Below are positions 54,129-62,502 of a stretch of DNA of 64,000 nucleotides, one piece after another; the first letter of the stretch is position 1, and each line of letters starts with the position of its first letter. The DNA comes from Nocardioides daejeonensis (GTDB lineage: Bacteria; Actinomycetota; Actinomycetes; Propionibacteriales; Nocardioidaceae), in the NCBI RefSeq assembly GCF_003194585.1, contig NZ_QHKZ01000005.1, forward strand, positions 62,001 to 126,000. Direction: 5' to 3'. The position numbers and the translations under genes are program-made. Under the pieces are notes generated by a model, which had not been told where the DNA came from, searched no databases, and was given only the letters and a program-made list of their open reading frames with translations.

Positions 54129-54200
54129 GTCGAAGCAGCGCAAATTGCGCGTTGAGTTCGCGCTCATGGCGGGTTGAGTGTGCGCAAATGGTGCGTCGAG
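54129..54200 (+). repeat. 22-base-period repeat, copy B
   Basis: GTCGAA-GCA, GCGCAAA-N6-GTTGAG-N3, GCGCTCA-N6-GTTGAG-N3, GCGCAAA-N6-GTCGAG: the same 22-base layout as copy A at 51195-51258, in the opposite orientation. It starts right after the AzlD stop. Confidence 0.85.
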
Positions 54201-54211
54201 CCAGCAGCGAC

Positions 54212-54880
54212 TCAGCCGGCGCGACACCCCTGGGCGTCGCAAGCGATCCGTTCCGTCGGATCGGACGCGGCGACACGGCGTAGATCGACGATCGTCTCCG
54301 GCAGCCGGGCCAGGGCGGACTGCTCGACGACCACCAGATCGAGCTGCTGGGTGATGCGGTGGGCAGCGACGAGGAAGAGATGCTCCGGCAGCTTCGCCGG
54401 GTCGAGCTCCTCCAACACGGCCAGTACTGCGGCAGCACCGTCGGCCGGCGTCGGCTCCGCCATGCCGTCGGGCACGGGAGGGAAGCCGGCCTCGAGCCAG
54501 ACCTCGTCCTCGCCGACCTCACGCACGCTCAGCTGGGCCGGCTCGATGTGAAGGTCGGCAGCAGCGAGCGCGACCGGCGCCGCCACCACGAGGTCGTACG
54601 GATCCACACGGACCTCGCCGACCCGGACCCGTGAGATGCGCTCCTCCTCCAAACGCTCCCAGGCTGCCTCGATCTCCGTCGTGCGTGCACCGTCGCTGAA
54701 GACGACCTCGCGGATCCCGTCGCGTTCGAGGCTGATGGTGTCGATGACGCCGGGTTCGTCGAGGAGGTCGCCGATCAGCCGGTGCCGACGCTGGTCCGCA
54801 GAGGTGAGCCAGAGGGCGAAGCCGGCCCCCACGAGTGCCAGGACGATCAGCCCGGTCAGCATCCGTGTGCGAGCCGTCAT
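54212..54880 (-). CDS. membrane-anchored protein of unknown function
   Basis: A 222-residue protein with one N-terminal transmembrane helix (MLTGLIVLALVGAGFALWLT, about 7-26) and a soluble domain outside the membrane rich in acidic residues. It ends with two Cys (IACDAQGC). No family recognised. Its ATG is three bases after the stop of the EEP nuclease gene, so the two are cotranscribed. Confidence 0.7.
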   Translation of the reverse strand: MTARTRMLTGLIVLALVGAGFALWLTSADQRRHRLIGDLLDEPGVIDTISLERDGIREVVFSDGARTTEIEAAWERLEEERISRVRVGEVRVDPYDLVVAAPVALAAADLHIEPAQLSVREVGEDEVWLEAGFPPVPDGMAEPTPADGAAAVLAVLEELDPAKLPEHLFLVAAHRITQQLDLVVVEQSALARLPETIVDLRRVAASDPTERIACDAQGCRAG

Positions 54881-54883
54881 CGG

Positions 54884-55954
54884 TCAGCGGCCCTTGCGCA
54901 CGATCTTCTGACGACGTTCGGGGAGGGTGGCGGTGGCGACCACGATCGGATGGTCGGTGGTGCGGGCGACGGCGGCGCTTCGGTCGGCGACGTACCCGCT
55001 GAAGGTGACCTGCTTGGACCCGAAGATCCAGTCGACCTGCATGGGGGAGGGCGGCAGGCAGGCGCCCTCGTTGCTGCCTCCGTCGGCGGCCCGCAGATCG
55101 GTGTTGCCGGTGAGGCCGCAGAAGTAGCCGGTGCGGTCGTTCATGTCGCCGGTGAAGAAGACCGGGTAACCGTCGAGGGCGAGCGTGTTGGCCAGGTCGA
55201 TCTCGCGGCGCAGTGCCTCAGCCCGCCACCGGGAGGCGTCACCGTGGGCGTTGGCAGGGTTGTGGAAGTTCGCCACCCAGATGCGCTGCTTGGTCTCCAG
55301 GTGCTCCAACTGCACGTAGGGCATCTGCCGGATCTCGCCGAAGAAGTAGGGGATGGAGACGGTCTCGGTGCGCACGGCCCGGAAGACCGAGCGGCGCCAC
55401 GCGATCGAGTTGGGCATGGAGAGCCGGTCGCTGCCGCCGGGGTAGACCTCCCAGGTGCTCGACCGGCCGTTGAGCACTCCCCACTGCTGCGGCTGCAGCT
55501 CCTGCATGCCGACGACGTCGACCTGGTGCGCGTCGAGCAGCCCGAGCTGCCAGCCCATCCGGACCGGACCGGCGGCGAGCCGGGCCTTGTGGCCGCCCGG
55601 CTCGGTGTGGGAGTGACCGAGCAGGTTGAAGGAGGAGATCCGGAAGCTGGTCTGCGGGAAGATCCGGACGGCAGGCTTCCGCTTCAGCGTGACCGGGGGC
55701 GCCTTCAGCTTGCCCGGCGGCCGGGCAGGGAGCGGATCGTCCGGCTTGCTCTGCTTGGTGGGCTCGCTCGTGCGCGGCATGGGGTCGTCGGTCAGGTCGG
55801 ACCCAGGGGAGGTGACCACCGGAGCACTCGGGATGACCGCTGCCTCGGGGGTGCCCTCGTCGGGGCCGACCATGAGGAAGCCGAGCACGAGCACGAGTGC
55901 GGTGATCAGCGCGGCAGGCGCGATGATCATCACGGACTCGGGCAGCTTCTTCAC
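54884..55954 (-). CDS. endonuclease/exonuclease/phosphatase (EEP) family protein, membrane-anchored
   Basis: A 356-residue protein from GTG 55954. A transmembrane helix (about 8-27) is followed by a Pro/Lys-rich spacer and then the EEP domain: FRISSFNLLGHSHT, VDVVGMQELQPQQWG (metal-binding Glu), VFFTGDMNDRTGY (Asp/Asn) and TTDHPIVVATATL (catalytic Asp-His). It would cleave nucleic acids or phosphoesters outside the cell. The target is unknown. It heads a two-gene unit. Confidence 0.85.
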   Translation of the reverse strand: MKKLPESVMIIAPAALITALVLVLGFLMVGPDEGTPEAAVIPSAPVVTSPGSDLTDDPMPRTSEPTKQSKPDDPLPARPPGKLKAPPVTLKRKPAVRIFPQTSFRISSFNLLGHSHTEPGGHKARLAAGPVRMGWQLGLLDAHQVDVVGMQELQPQQWGVLNGRSSTWEVYPGGSDRLSMPNSIAWRRSVFRAVRTETVSIPYFFGEIRQMPYVQLEHLETKQRIWVANFHNPANAHGDASRWRAEALRREIDLANTLALDGYPVFFTGDMNDRTGYFCGLTGNTDLRAADGGSNEGACLPPSPMQVDWIFGSKQVTFSGYVADRSAAVARTTDHPIVVATATLPERRQKIVRKGR

Positions 55955-56026
55955 GCCGGAAGGGTACCTGCCGACCCGGTAGCGACGTGGCTGCTGCAGT
56001 CACCTTCTGCGTGGCAGGCTGGACTC

Positions 56027-57460
56027 ATGGCGCAGCAGAAGGCTGGATCACCCGGGCCCCCGACGACGGTCGTCCTCTTCGGAGCGAGTGGCGATCTCGC
56101 CCGGCGCAAACTGCTCCCGGGTCTGCTCCATCTGTGGCGAGCCGGGCTGCTGCCGCAGCTCCGGGTGGTCGGCACCTCCCTCGAGACGCACACGCGCGAC
56201 TCCTTCGTCGAGCTGGCCCGCACGGCGATCGCGGAGCACAGCGACGACGCCGAGGACAAGGCTGCCTTCGAGGAGTTCGCCCGTCTGCTCCACTGGGCCG
56301 AGCCTGGTGTGGAGGGGCTGCGCGCGACGGTCGAGGAGGCGGAGTCCGACTGCGATCAGCAGCACGCCCGCCTGCACTACCTCTCGGTGCCGCCGAAAGC
56401 CGCCCTCTCGGTCGTTGCGGAGCTCGACGAGGCGGGCCTGGTGCCCGGTAGCCGGATCGTCATGGAGAAGCCGTTCGGCACCGACCTCGAGTCGGCCCGT
56501 GCTCTCAACGAGGCGATCCACGAGGTCTTCGACGAGTCGCAGATCTTCCGCATCGACCACTTCCTAGGGAAGGAGGCGGCACTCAACATCCTCGCCTTCC
56601 GCTTCGCCAACGGGCTCTTCGAGCCGATCTGGCACCGCAACAACATCGACCACGTGCAGATCGACGTGCCAGAGACGCTGGGGCTGGAGGGACGCGCCTC
56701 CTTCTACGAGAACACGGGTGCCTACCGTGACATGGTCGTCACGCACCTCTTCCAGGTCATGGCGTTCACGGCCATGGAGCCTCCAGTCGCTCTCGACCCG
56801 CAGTCCATCAGTGAGGAGAAGCACAAGGTCTTCCGGTCGATGCTGCCGATCGAGCCGAGTGACGTCGTACGCGGGCAGTACGACGGCTACCGCGCCGAGC
56901 CCGGCGTCGACCCGAAGTCGACGACCGAGACGTTCATCGCGTTGAAGTGCTTCGTCGACAACTGGCGGTGGGCCGACGTGCCGTTCTTCCTGCGCACCGG
57001 CAAGAAGCTCGCTGCCGGACAACGGATCATCTCGATCGCCTTCAAGGAGCCGCCGAAGTCGATGTTCCCAGCCGGCTCGGGGATCGGCGACGACGGGCCG
57101 GACCACCTCACCTTCGATCTGGCAGACGCCTCCCGGATGTCGCTCTCCTTCTACGGCAAGCGCCCCGGCCCGGGCTTCCAGCTCAACAAGCTCTCCATGC
57201 AGTTCGCCATGGAAGACACCGGGTGGGCGGGTTCGGGCCTCGAGGCCTACGAGCGCCTGATCCTCGAGGCAGTGAAGGGGAACCACACGCTCTTCACCAC
57301 GTCGGAGGGTGTCGAGCGACTGTGGGAGATCTCCCAGCCGATGCTCGACAACCCGCCGCCGGTGCGGGTCTACCCGCAGGGCTCCTGGGGCCCGAACCAG
57401 ATCCATCAGTTGATCGCCCCGCACGGGTGGCGGCTCCCCTTCGAGCGCACCTGGCACTAG
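56027..57460 (+). CDS. zwf: glucose-6-phosphate dehydrogenase
   Basis: A 477-residue enzyme from ATG 56027. The Rossmann loop is VVLFGASGDLARRKLLPGL (about 15-33), and the active-site motif RIDHFLGKEAALN is at about 183-195. The C-terminal domain is complete, ending KGNHTLFTTSEGVERLWEI and beyond. It converts glucose 6-phosphate to phosphogluconolactone with NADP+, first step of the oxidative pentose phosphate route. It is not beside tal, tkt or opcA, so it may be a second zwf copy of the genome. The upstream extension of the frame lies antisense to the EEP gene and is rejected. Confidence 0.94.
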   Translation: MAQQKAGSPGPPTTVVLFGASGDLARRKLLPGLLHLWRAGLLPQLRVVGTSLETHTRDSFVELARTAIAEHSDDAEDKAAFEEFARLLHWAEPGVEGLRATVEEAESDCDQQHARLHYLSVPPKAALSVVAELDEAGLVPGSRIVMEKPFGTDLESARALNEAIHEVFDESQIFRIDHFLGKEAALNILAFRFANGLFEPIWHRNNIDHVQIDVPETLGLEGRASFYENTGAYRDMVVTHLFQVMAFTAMEPPVALDPQSISEEKHKVFRSMLPIEPSDVVRGQYDGYRAEPGVDPKSTTETFIALKCFVDNWRWADVPFFLRTGKKLAAGQRIISIAFKEPPKSMFPAGSGIGDDGPDHLTFDLADASRMSLSFYGKRPGPGFQLNKLSMQFAMEDTGWAGSGLEAYERLILEAVKGNHTLFTTSEGVERLWEISQPMLDNPPPVRVYPQGSWGPNQIHQLIAPHGWRLPFERTWH

Positions 57461-57468
57461 CGAGTTGC

Positions 57469-57499
57469 TTGACCTTCCCCTGGGGGAAGGCCACAGCGT
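57469..57499 (+). promoter_or_regulatory. MerR-type promoter with 18-base operator
   Basis: TTGACC (-35, 57469-57474) and CAGCGT (57494-57499) are 19 bases apart, the overlong spacing usual for MerR-controlled promoters. The spacer holds the perfect palindrome CCTTCCCCTGGGGGAAGG (57473-57490). The -10 match is weak. It lies 33 bases before the MerR-PP2C gene. Confidence 0.8.
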
Positions 57500-57531
57500 G
57501 GCGTCGCGGCGAAGAGTTCGCCGAGACGAGG

Positions 57532-58572
57532 ATGAGTGACATGACGCGCCTGAGCATCGGCGACTTCGCCACAGCAACGGGACTGACGCCCAAGGCTCTC
57601 CGGCTGTACGACGAGATGGGCCTGGTGCGTCCGGCTGCGGTCGAGGCGAGCAACGGCTACCGGTGGTACGAGCCCACCCAGGTCGAAGGCGCCCGCCTGG
57701 TCGCCCAGCTCCGACTGGTGGGGATGCCGCTGGCCCGGATCCAGGAGGTGGTGGGCCTGCAGCCGGAGTTCCGACCCGCCGAACTGCGGTCCTGGTGGCG
57801 CCAGGTCGAAGCGGACCATGTGGCCCGCCGTACCCGGCTCGCTCTCCTCGTCGCCTCGACAGGTGAGGAGCAGATCATGCAGATCGATCAGGAGATCCAG
57901 CCGCTCGTAGCCGCTCGCGGTGGTCGTGGCGCCCGCGAGCTGCAGCTCGACGTCCAGCACGTTGGCTGCCGCGTCCATGCCATCGCCGACGGGTTCGGGC
58001 AGGACGCCGGCCTGCCGCGGGCGGTGGCGGACGCGCTGGCAGGGGTGGCCGAGCCGGTCGGCACACTCGACCCGGTCGGCTTCCTCGACGCCGTGGTCGC
58101 CAGGGTGGCGGCCGCGGTGGCAGCACGCGACGGCGCCGGCACCACGCTGACGCTGTTGTTGATCGGTGACGACCGAGCCGCGATCGCCCATCTTGGCGAC
58201 AGCCGCGCTCACCTGGTCCGCGAGGGCAGCGTGGAGCGGTTGACTCGCGACCACAGCTTCGTGCAGGCCCTGGTCGACGAGGGTCGGCTCACTCCCGAGG
58301 AGGCCCGCGTCGAAGACGGTCGTGCGCGAATCACTCGGGCCCTCTCGGGCGAGCAGCCGGCCGAGGCGGACGTCACGATCGTCGCCGTACGGCCCGGTGA
58401 CCGGTTCGTGCTCACCACCGACGGCGTGCACGCCGTCCTGCCCGCGCGGGAGCTGGCCGAGTTGCTGACGCGCCCCGACGATCCTGAATCGGTGGCTGCG
58501 GCGGTAGAGGCGGCGGTCCGCGAGCGCGGAGCGCCGGACAACTACGGCGTAGTGGTGATCGAACTGCCGTGA
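57532..58572 (+). CDS. MerR-type regulator fused to a PP2C-type protein phosphatase
   Basis: A 346-residue protein from ATG 57532 (ATG 57541 is an alternative). Residues about 5-75 are a MerR helix-turn-helix (IGDFATATGLTPKALRLYDE, GYRWYEPTQV). About 80-115 is the linking helix. From about 140 on it resembles a PP2C Ser/Thr phosphatase: AIADGFG (about 150-156), IAHLGDSRAHLV (about 217-228), LTRDHSFVQALVDEGRLT, FVLTTDGVH (about 293-301) and PDNYGVVVIEL at the end. The first PP2C motif (R-x-x-N-E-D) is not evident; the segment GARELQLDVQHVGCR stands there, so a metal-binding Asp may be altered. A perfect MerR-like operator lies in front. Likely a self-regulated sensor; signal unknown. Confidence 0.85.
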   Translation: MSDMTRLSIGDFATATGLTPKALRLYDEMGLVRPAAVEASNGYRWYEPTQVEGARLVAQLRLVGMPLARIQEVVGLQPEFRPAELRSWWRQVEADHVARRTRLALLVASTGEEQIMQIDQEIQPLVAARGGRGARELQLDVQHVGCRVHAIADGFGQDAGLPRAVADALAGVAEPVGTLDPVGFLDAVVARVAAAVAARDGAGTTLTLLLIGDDRAAIAHLGDSRAHLVREGSVERLTRDHSFVQALVDEGRLTPEEARVEDGRARITRALSGEQPAEADVTIVAVRPGDRFVLTTDGVHAVLPARELAELLTRPDDPESVAAAVEAAVRERGAPDNYGVVVIELP

Positions 58573-58623
58573 GTAGGTGAGCCGGACTCAGCCCGCTGCT
58601 GGCTGACTTTCGCTCGCGACGGC

Positions 58624-58899
58624 GTGCTGGCGCAGGCTCTTGTTCCGAGGCTCGGAAGGTCGATTCGGAATGGATCGGTGTTGCCGGCTATATGGTCAAT
58701 GCCGAGGGGTGCTGCTTGTCTGTCGCCGCAAGGGTGGGTGTTTAACAGCGCCGACACTGCTCGCGTGGCCCGCAACTGGGGTTGGCCGATCAACTGCGGT
58801 GCACGAGTGCGCACCTTCGTCCGCGGCACGGTCTATAGGCAGGAGACCGGGAGCTACGTGACCGGCGGTTGGTACAGCACTCCGTTTGCCAAGAAGTGA
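58624..58899 (+). CDS. possible small protein, uncertain
   Basis: An open frame of 91 codons from GTG 58624 to 58899, in a stretch of lower GC than the surroundings (58600-58760). The C-terminal half, WVFNSADTARVARNWGWP then INCGARVRTFVRGTVYRQ and GGWYSTPFAKK, looks like a real secreted or surface domain, with two Cys. The N-terminal half looks random. It may be the 3' remnant of a longer gene or a small real gene. Apart from this frame, nothing is seen between 58573 and 58910. Confidence 0.35.
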   Translation: MLAQALVPRLGRSIRNGSVLPAIWSMPRGAACLSPQGWVFNSADTARVARNWGWPINCGARVRTFVRGTVYRQETGSYVTGGWYSTPFAKK

Positions 58900-58910
58900 G
58901 CGAGGTAGTC

Positions 58911-59351
58911 ATGGGCCAGAGGGTCTTGGTTTGGATCGGCGGTGCGGCTTGTGCGGCGGTGCTCTTCCTGGGATCCGCGGCAGCGGGAAGCGCGCTCTTC
59001 GATGGCGCGCCTGGGGAGAAGCCGGCCGAGGCGGCACAGCGCTGGGAGCCTGACTTCGAGCGCAACGAACAAGGATTGACCTATGGGGGCATCACCGCTG
59101 GTGAGGATGAGTACGTCGACGAGGACGCGTATCGCGATCTCATGCTTGTCGTGAGTGACGAGGGCAGGCGCGGATACGTCTACGCGGAGGAGTTCTTCCC
59201 TCGCCCGCCGAGCACTCTCGAGGAGGCGCGGGAGATGGCGGCGAATCCGCGGGCTGCGGTCCTGGACGTGTTCGAGTCCGATGGAGTGACCAAGATCGGC
59301 ACCTTCACGATCACCACCGGCGAGCGACCGGGTGCGCCAGCAGCGCCCTAG
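58911..59351 (+). CDS. small secreted or membrane-anchored protein, unknown function
   Basis: A 146-residue protein from ATG 58911 (GAGG seven bases upstream). It has an N-terminal hydrophobic segment VWIGGAACAAVLFLGSAAAG (about 6-25) that could be a signal peptide or anchor. The mature part is acidic with GLTYGGITAGEDEYVDEDAY and RGYVYAEEFFPRPPST. The segment GYVYAEEFF resembles proteins that mimic peptidoglycan-stem or pilin-like sequences only vaguely. No family named. It follows the uncertain 58624 frame by 11 bases. Confidence 0.65.
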   Translation: MGQRVLVWIGGAACAAVLFLGSAAAGSALFDGAPGEKPAEAAQRWEPDFERNEQGLTYGGITAGEDEYVDEDAYRDLMLVVSDEGRRGYVYAEEFFPRPPSTLEEAREMAANPRAAVLDVFESDGVTKIGTFTITTGERPGAPAAP

Positions 59352-59394
59352 AGCGAGCCTTGCCACCGGCTCTCAACTCCGAGATCATCGGCCG

Positions 59395-60636
59395 GTGACT
59401 GAGATCTCGGAGCGTCCGGATACCACTGCGTCGGCGCTCTATTCCTCCATCGAAGACACCCTCGCTTCCTGGCGCGACCAACTGGTCGCGACCAGCCACG
59501 ACCTGCACGAGCACCCGGAGGTCGCCTTCGAGGAGCACCGTTCCGCTCGCGTGGTCGCCGACCTGCTCGAAGCGGCGGGCTTCCGTACGCAGGTCGGCGT
59601 CTATGGCCTGGAGACGGCGCTCGAGGCGGTGTCAGGCAACGGCTCGCTGACGGTGGTCATCTGCGCCGAGTACGACGCGCTGCCGGGAATCGGTCACGCC
59701 TGCGGGCACAACATCATCGCGACCGCGGGGGTGGGGACGGCCATCGCGCTGGCAGGCATCGCCGACGAGCTCGACCTGACGGTCAAGCTGCTCGGCACCC
59801 CGGCCGAAGAGGTGGGTGGCGGCAAGGCGCTGATGCTGGAAGCCGGTGCCTGGGAGGACGCGACGGTCTCGCTGATGGTCCACCCGGGTCCGCCGATGGC
59901 GGTGCGCACACAGGACATGGTCACCCAGGGCCGGGACCGCTTCCGCGTCACCTTCTCCGGACGGGCCTCCCATGCCGCTGCGGCACCTCAGCTGGGCATC
60001 AACGCTGGGGACGCCGCCACGATCCTGCACGTCGCCCTCGGGTTGTTGCGTCAGCAACTCCGCGACGGCGTCCGTCTGAGCGCGGTCACCCTCTCGGGGG
60101 GTGACGTCTCCAACGTCATTCCTGCCTCTGCGTCCGTCGAGGGCGAGGTGCGCTCGATGGAGGTCGAGGAGCTGGGCTCGCTCAGGGCGAGGTTCCTTGC
60201 GTGTGTGGAGGGCGCGGCGATCGCCACCGGGTGCACCTTCGAGGTGACACCCGTCGACCCCATCTATGAGCCGTTGGTGCAGTACCCCTTCCTCGCCGAC
60301 AGCTATGACGCCGCCATGAGGCGGCTCGGCCGGGAGGTGCCGGAGGAGGCCGTTGTCATGATGGGTGGCTCCACCGACATGGGCAACGTCAGCCAGGTCA
60401 TCCCCGCGATCCACCCCGCCATCGCGGTGCACGGAGCCGCGGGCATGCCCCACACCCTGGAGTTCGCCTCCGAGACCAAGAGCCCAGCTGCCGACGATGC
60501 CGTCCTGGCCGGTGCCTACGGACTCGCCTGCGCGGTCGTCGACCTTGCCACCGATCCCGATGCGCGTGCTGCGGTGCTCCGGCTGCAGGCCGAGCGACCC
60601 GTCGGCTCCACCCGCAAGCCCGCTTACCGCGGCTAG
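59395..60636 (+). CDS. M20-family amidohydrolase/peptidase
   Basis: A 413-residue protein from GTG 59395. HDLHEHPEVAFEEH (about 40-53) and EYDALPGIGHACGHN (about 103-117), with metal-binding His/Asp/Cys, mark the M20D aminoacylase/amidohydrolase group; TPAEEVGGGKALML has the catalytic Glu. HAAAAPQLGINAGDA is in the dimer/lid domain. It hydrolyses N-acyl amino acids or p-aminobenzoyl-glutamate-like amides. Its stop overlaps the convergent exporter gene by four bases. Confidence 0.88.
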   Translation: MTEISERPDTTASALYSSIEDTLASWRDQLVATSHDLHEHPEVAFEEHRSARVVADLLEAAGFRTQVGVYGLETALEAVSGNGSLTVVICAEYDALPGIGHACGHNIIATAGVGTAIALAGIADELDLTVKLLGTPAEEVGGGKALMLEAGAWEDATVSLMVHPGPPMAVRTQDMVTQGRDRFRVTFSGRASHAAAAPQLGINAGDAATILHVALGLLRQQLRDGVRLSAVTLSGGDVSNVIPASASVEGEVRSMEVEELGSLRARFLACVEGAAIATGCTFEVTPVDPIYEPLVQYPFLADSYDAAMRRLGREVPEEAVVMMGGSTDMGNVSQVIPAIHPAIAVHGAAGMPHTLEFASETKSPAADDAVLAGAYGLACAVVDLATDPDARAAVLRLQAERPVGSTRKPAYRG

Positions 60637-60950
60637 CTGCCCACCTCGATCGCCAGCACCCCCGCTGCGATCAGCGCGATGCCCAGGGCCATGGTCGGGG
60701 TGAGCGGCTCTGCGAAGAGCAGACGGCTGAGAACGGCGGTCAGCGCCACACCGACGGCGGACCAGATGCCATAGGCCACCCCGAGTGGCATGCCGTGCGC
60801 CAAGGTGACGCCGAGCATGCTGAAGGCACCCACGTAGCCGACGAGTACGCCGACCATCCAGATCCGTCGGCCGGTCGCCGCCATCCGCAGCGACAGGGTC
60901 CCGGAGAGCTCGAGGATGATCGCGCCGGTCAGCGCTAACCAGGCGATCAC
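60633..60950 (-). CDS. SMR-family small multidrug exporter, subunit 2
   Basis: A 105-residue, four-helix protein from a GTG overlapping the previous gene's stop (GTGA). It has the essential Glu14 (TGAIILELSGT) and GMPLGVAYGIWSAVGVALTA (loop and helix 3 motif). Such paired SMR genes act as hetero-oligomers. Confidence 0.88.
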   Translation of the reverse strand: MIAWLALTGAIILELSGTLSLRMAATGRRIWMVGVLVGYVGAFSMLGVTLAHGMPLGVAYGIWSAVGVALTAVLSRLLFAEPLTPTMALGIALIAAGVLAIEVGS

Positions 60951-61300
60951 GACGCCTCCTCCGCCCGTGGGCGAGCGCCCAGCTCGACGCACAGCACGCC
61001 GGCGATGACCAGCACGATGCCCACGCCCATGAGCAGGGTCAGCGGGTCGTCGTACAACACGGTCGACAGCACCGCTGTCAGTGCCACACCGGCCGCACCC
61101 CAGATGCCGTAGGCGACGCCCAGCGGCATGCCGGCGCGCAACACCAGACTCAGGCAGGCGAACGAGGCGAGGTACCCGGTCGCGACAAGCAGGTAGAGAG
61201 CGGGCCGATCGAGCGCGGCCTTGAGCGCGAGACTGCCCGTGACCTCCGCGCCGATCGCTCCGGCCAACAGTAGCCACGCGCGGGCGGGCTCGGCGATCAT
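60947..61300 (-). CDS. SMR-family small multidrug exporter, subunit 1
   Basis: A 117-residue, four-helix protein. The key Glu is at residue 19 (GAIGAEVTGS), with GMPLGVAYGIWGAAGVALTA as in the partner. A short charged tail (ARPRAEEAS) is extra. With the overlapping partner gene it would form an EbrAB/YkkCD-like proton-driven exporter of cationic compounds or guanidinium. Confidence 0.88.
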   Translation of the reverse strand: MIAEPARAWLLLAGAIGAEVTGSLALKAALDRPALYLLVATGYLASFACLSLVLRAGMPLGVAYGIWGAAGVALTAVLSTVLYDDPLTLLMGVGIVLVIAGVLCVELGARPRAEEAS

Positions 61301-61342
61301 GCCGGAAGGGTATCGGCGACCTCGTGCCTCGCCGTCGCCTAC

Positions 61343-62500
61343 TCAGAGACCCATCTGCCGAGCGATGATCATCTTCATGACCTCGGAGGTGCCGCCGAAG
61401 ATCCGGTTGACGCGGTTGTCGGCGTAGAGCCGGGCCACCGGGTACTCGGTCATGTACCCGTAGCCGCCGTGCAGCTGCAGACAGCGGTCGATGACGCGCG
61501 AGGCGACCTCCGTGCAGAAGAGCTTGGCCGACGCCGCCTCGGCTGCGGTCAGGGAGCCTGCGTCGAGTGCCTCGAGCGCTCGATCGGCTACCGCTTGCGC
61601 GGCGTCGACCTCGGCCTGGCAGGCAGCCAGCTCGAACTTCGTGTTCTGGAAGCTGACCAGGGCCTGGCCGAAGACCTCCCGCTGGCGGACGTAATCGACA
61701 GTGAAGTCGATGGCCGCCTTCGCTTGGGCGTACGCGGAGTAGGCGATGCTGAGTCGCTCCTTGGGGAGGTTGTCGCCGAGGTAGTGGAAGCCCTTGTGCT
61801 CCACGCCCAGCAGGTTCGCTCGTGGCACCAGGACGTCGTCGAAGGCCAGCTCGGCGGTGTCCGAAGCCAGCAGCCCCAGCTTGTTGAGCTTGCGCCCCAC
61901 GGAGAAGCCGGGCGTCGTCGTGTCGACCACCAGCAAGGAGATGCCGAAGCGACGGTCGGTCTCGCTGGGTGGCGCGGTTCGCGCGCAGACGATGATCCGA
62001 TCGGCTTGGGCTCCGCCGGTGATGAAGGTCTTGGCGCCGTTGAGGACGTAGTGAGTGCCGGCATCGTTCAGGCGTGCGCTGGTTGTCATGCCCGCCAGAT
62101 CCGAGCCGGTGCCCGGCTCGGACATCGCGATGGCGAACATGGTCTCGCCGGTGACGAACTGCGGAAGCCAGGCTCGTAGCTGCTCCGGTGTGGCCAACTG
62201 CAGCAGATAGGGCAGGCATAACGCGACGTGTACGCCGGAGCTGCCCAGGATGACCCCCGCCCGCGCGGTCTCCTCGCACTCGATCGCGGCGAACTTGAAG
62301 GAGTCGATGCCTGCGCCTCCGTACTCCTCGGGCACCTCGATGCCGAACATGCCCAACTCGCCGAGCTTGCGGTAGAGCGAGCGTGGCACGGCGCCGGCGG
62401 CCATCCACTCGTCGTAGTGGGGGACGACCTCGGTCTCGATGAACCTGCGCAGGGTGAGGCGGTAGCTCTCGTGGTCTTCCTGGAAGACGGTGCGCTCCAT
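61343..62500 (-). CDS. acyl-CoA dehydrogenase
   Basis: A 385-residue flavoenzyme from ATG 62500. N-terminal helices, then AMSEPGTGSDLAGM (about 131-144, FAD/substrate loop), FITGGAQAD, and the C-terminal QLHGGYGYMTEYPVARLYAD and IFGGTSEVMKMIIAR. Catalytic Glu likely in the YMTEYP segment, as in isovaleryl/long-chain groups. It oxidises acyl-CoA to enoyl-CoA. The ligase gene upstream ends two bases before it, so the pair forms an operon for activating and oxidising a fatty or aromatic acid. Confidence 0.92.
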   Translation of the reverse strand: MERTVFQEDHESYRLTLRRFIETEVVPHYDEWMAAGAVPRSLYRKLGELGMFGIEVPEEYGGAGIDSFKFAAIECEETARAGVILGSSGVHVALCLPYLLQLATPEQLRAWLPQFVTGETMFAIAMSEPGTGSDLAGMTTSARLNDAGTHYVLNGAKTFITGGAQADRIIVCARTAPPSETDRRFGISLLVVDTTTPGFSVGRKLNKLGLLASDTAELAFDDVLVPRANLLGVEHKGFHYLGDNLPKERLSIAYSAYAQAKAAIDFTVDYVRQREVFGQALVSFQNTKFELAACQAEVDAAQAVADRALEALDAGSLTAAEAASAKLFCTEVASRVIDRCLQLHGGYGYMTEYPVARLYADNRVNRIFGGTSEVMKMIIARQMGL

Positions 62501-62502
62501 GG

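Noticed and set aside
54782..56026. 415-codon N-terminal extension of glucose-6-phosphate dehydrogenase
   Set aside because: It lies wholly antisense to the EEP nuclease and its neighbour, and the enzyme's conserved start fits ATG 56027.
60633..62408. Leftward open frame of 591 codons ending in an SMR-like protein
   Set aside because: Only the last 105 residues are a real SMR protein. The rest overlaps the acyl-CoA dehydrogenase and the first SMR gene in another frame and is Arg-rich nonsense typical of GC-rich shadow frames.
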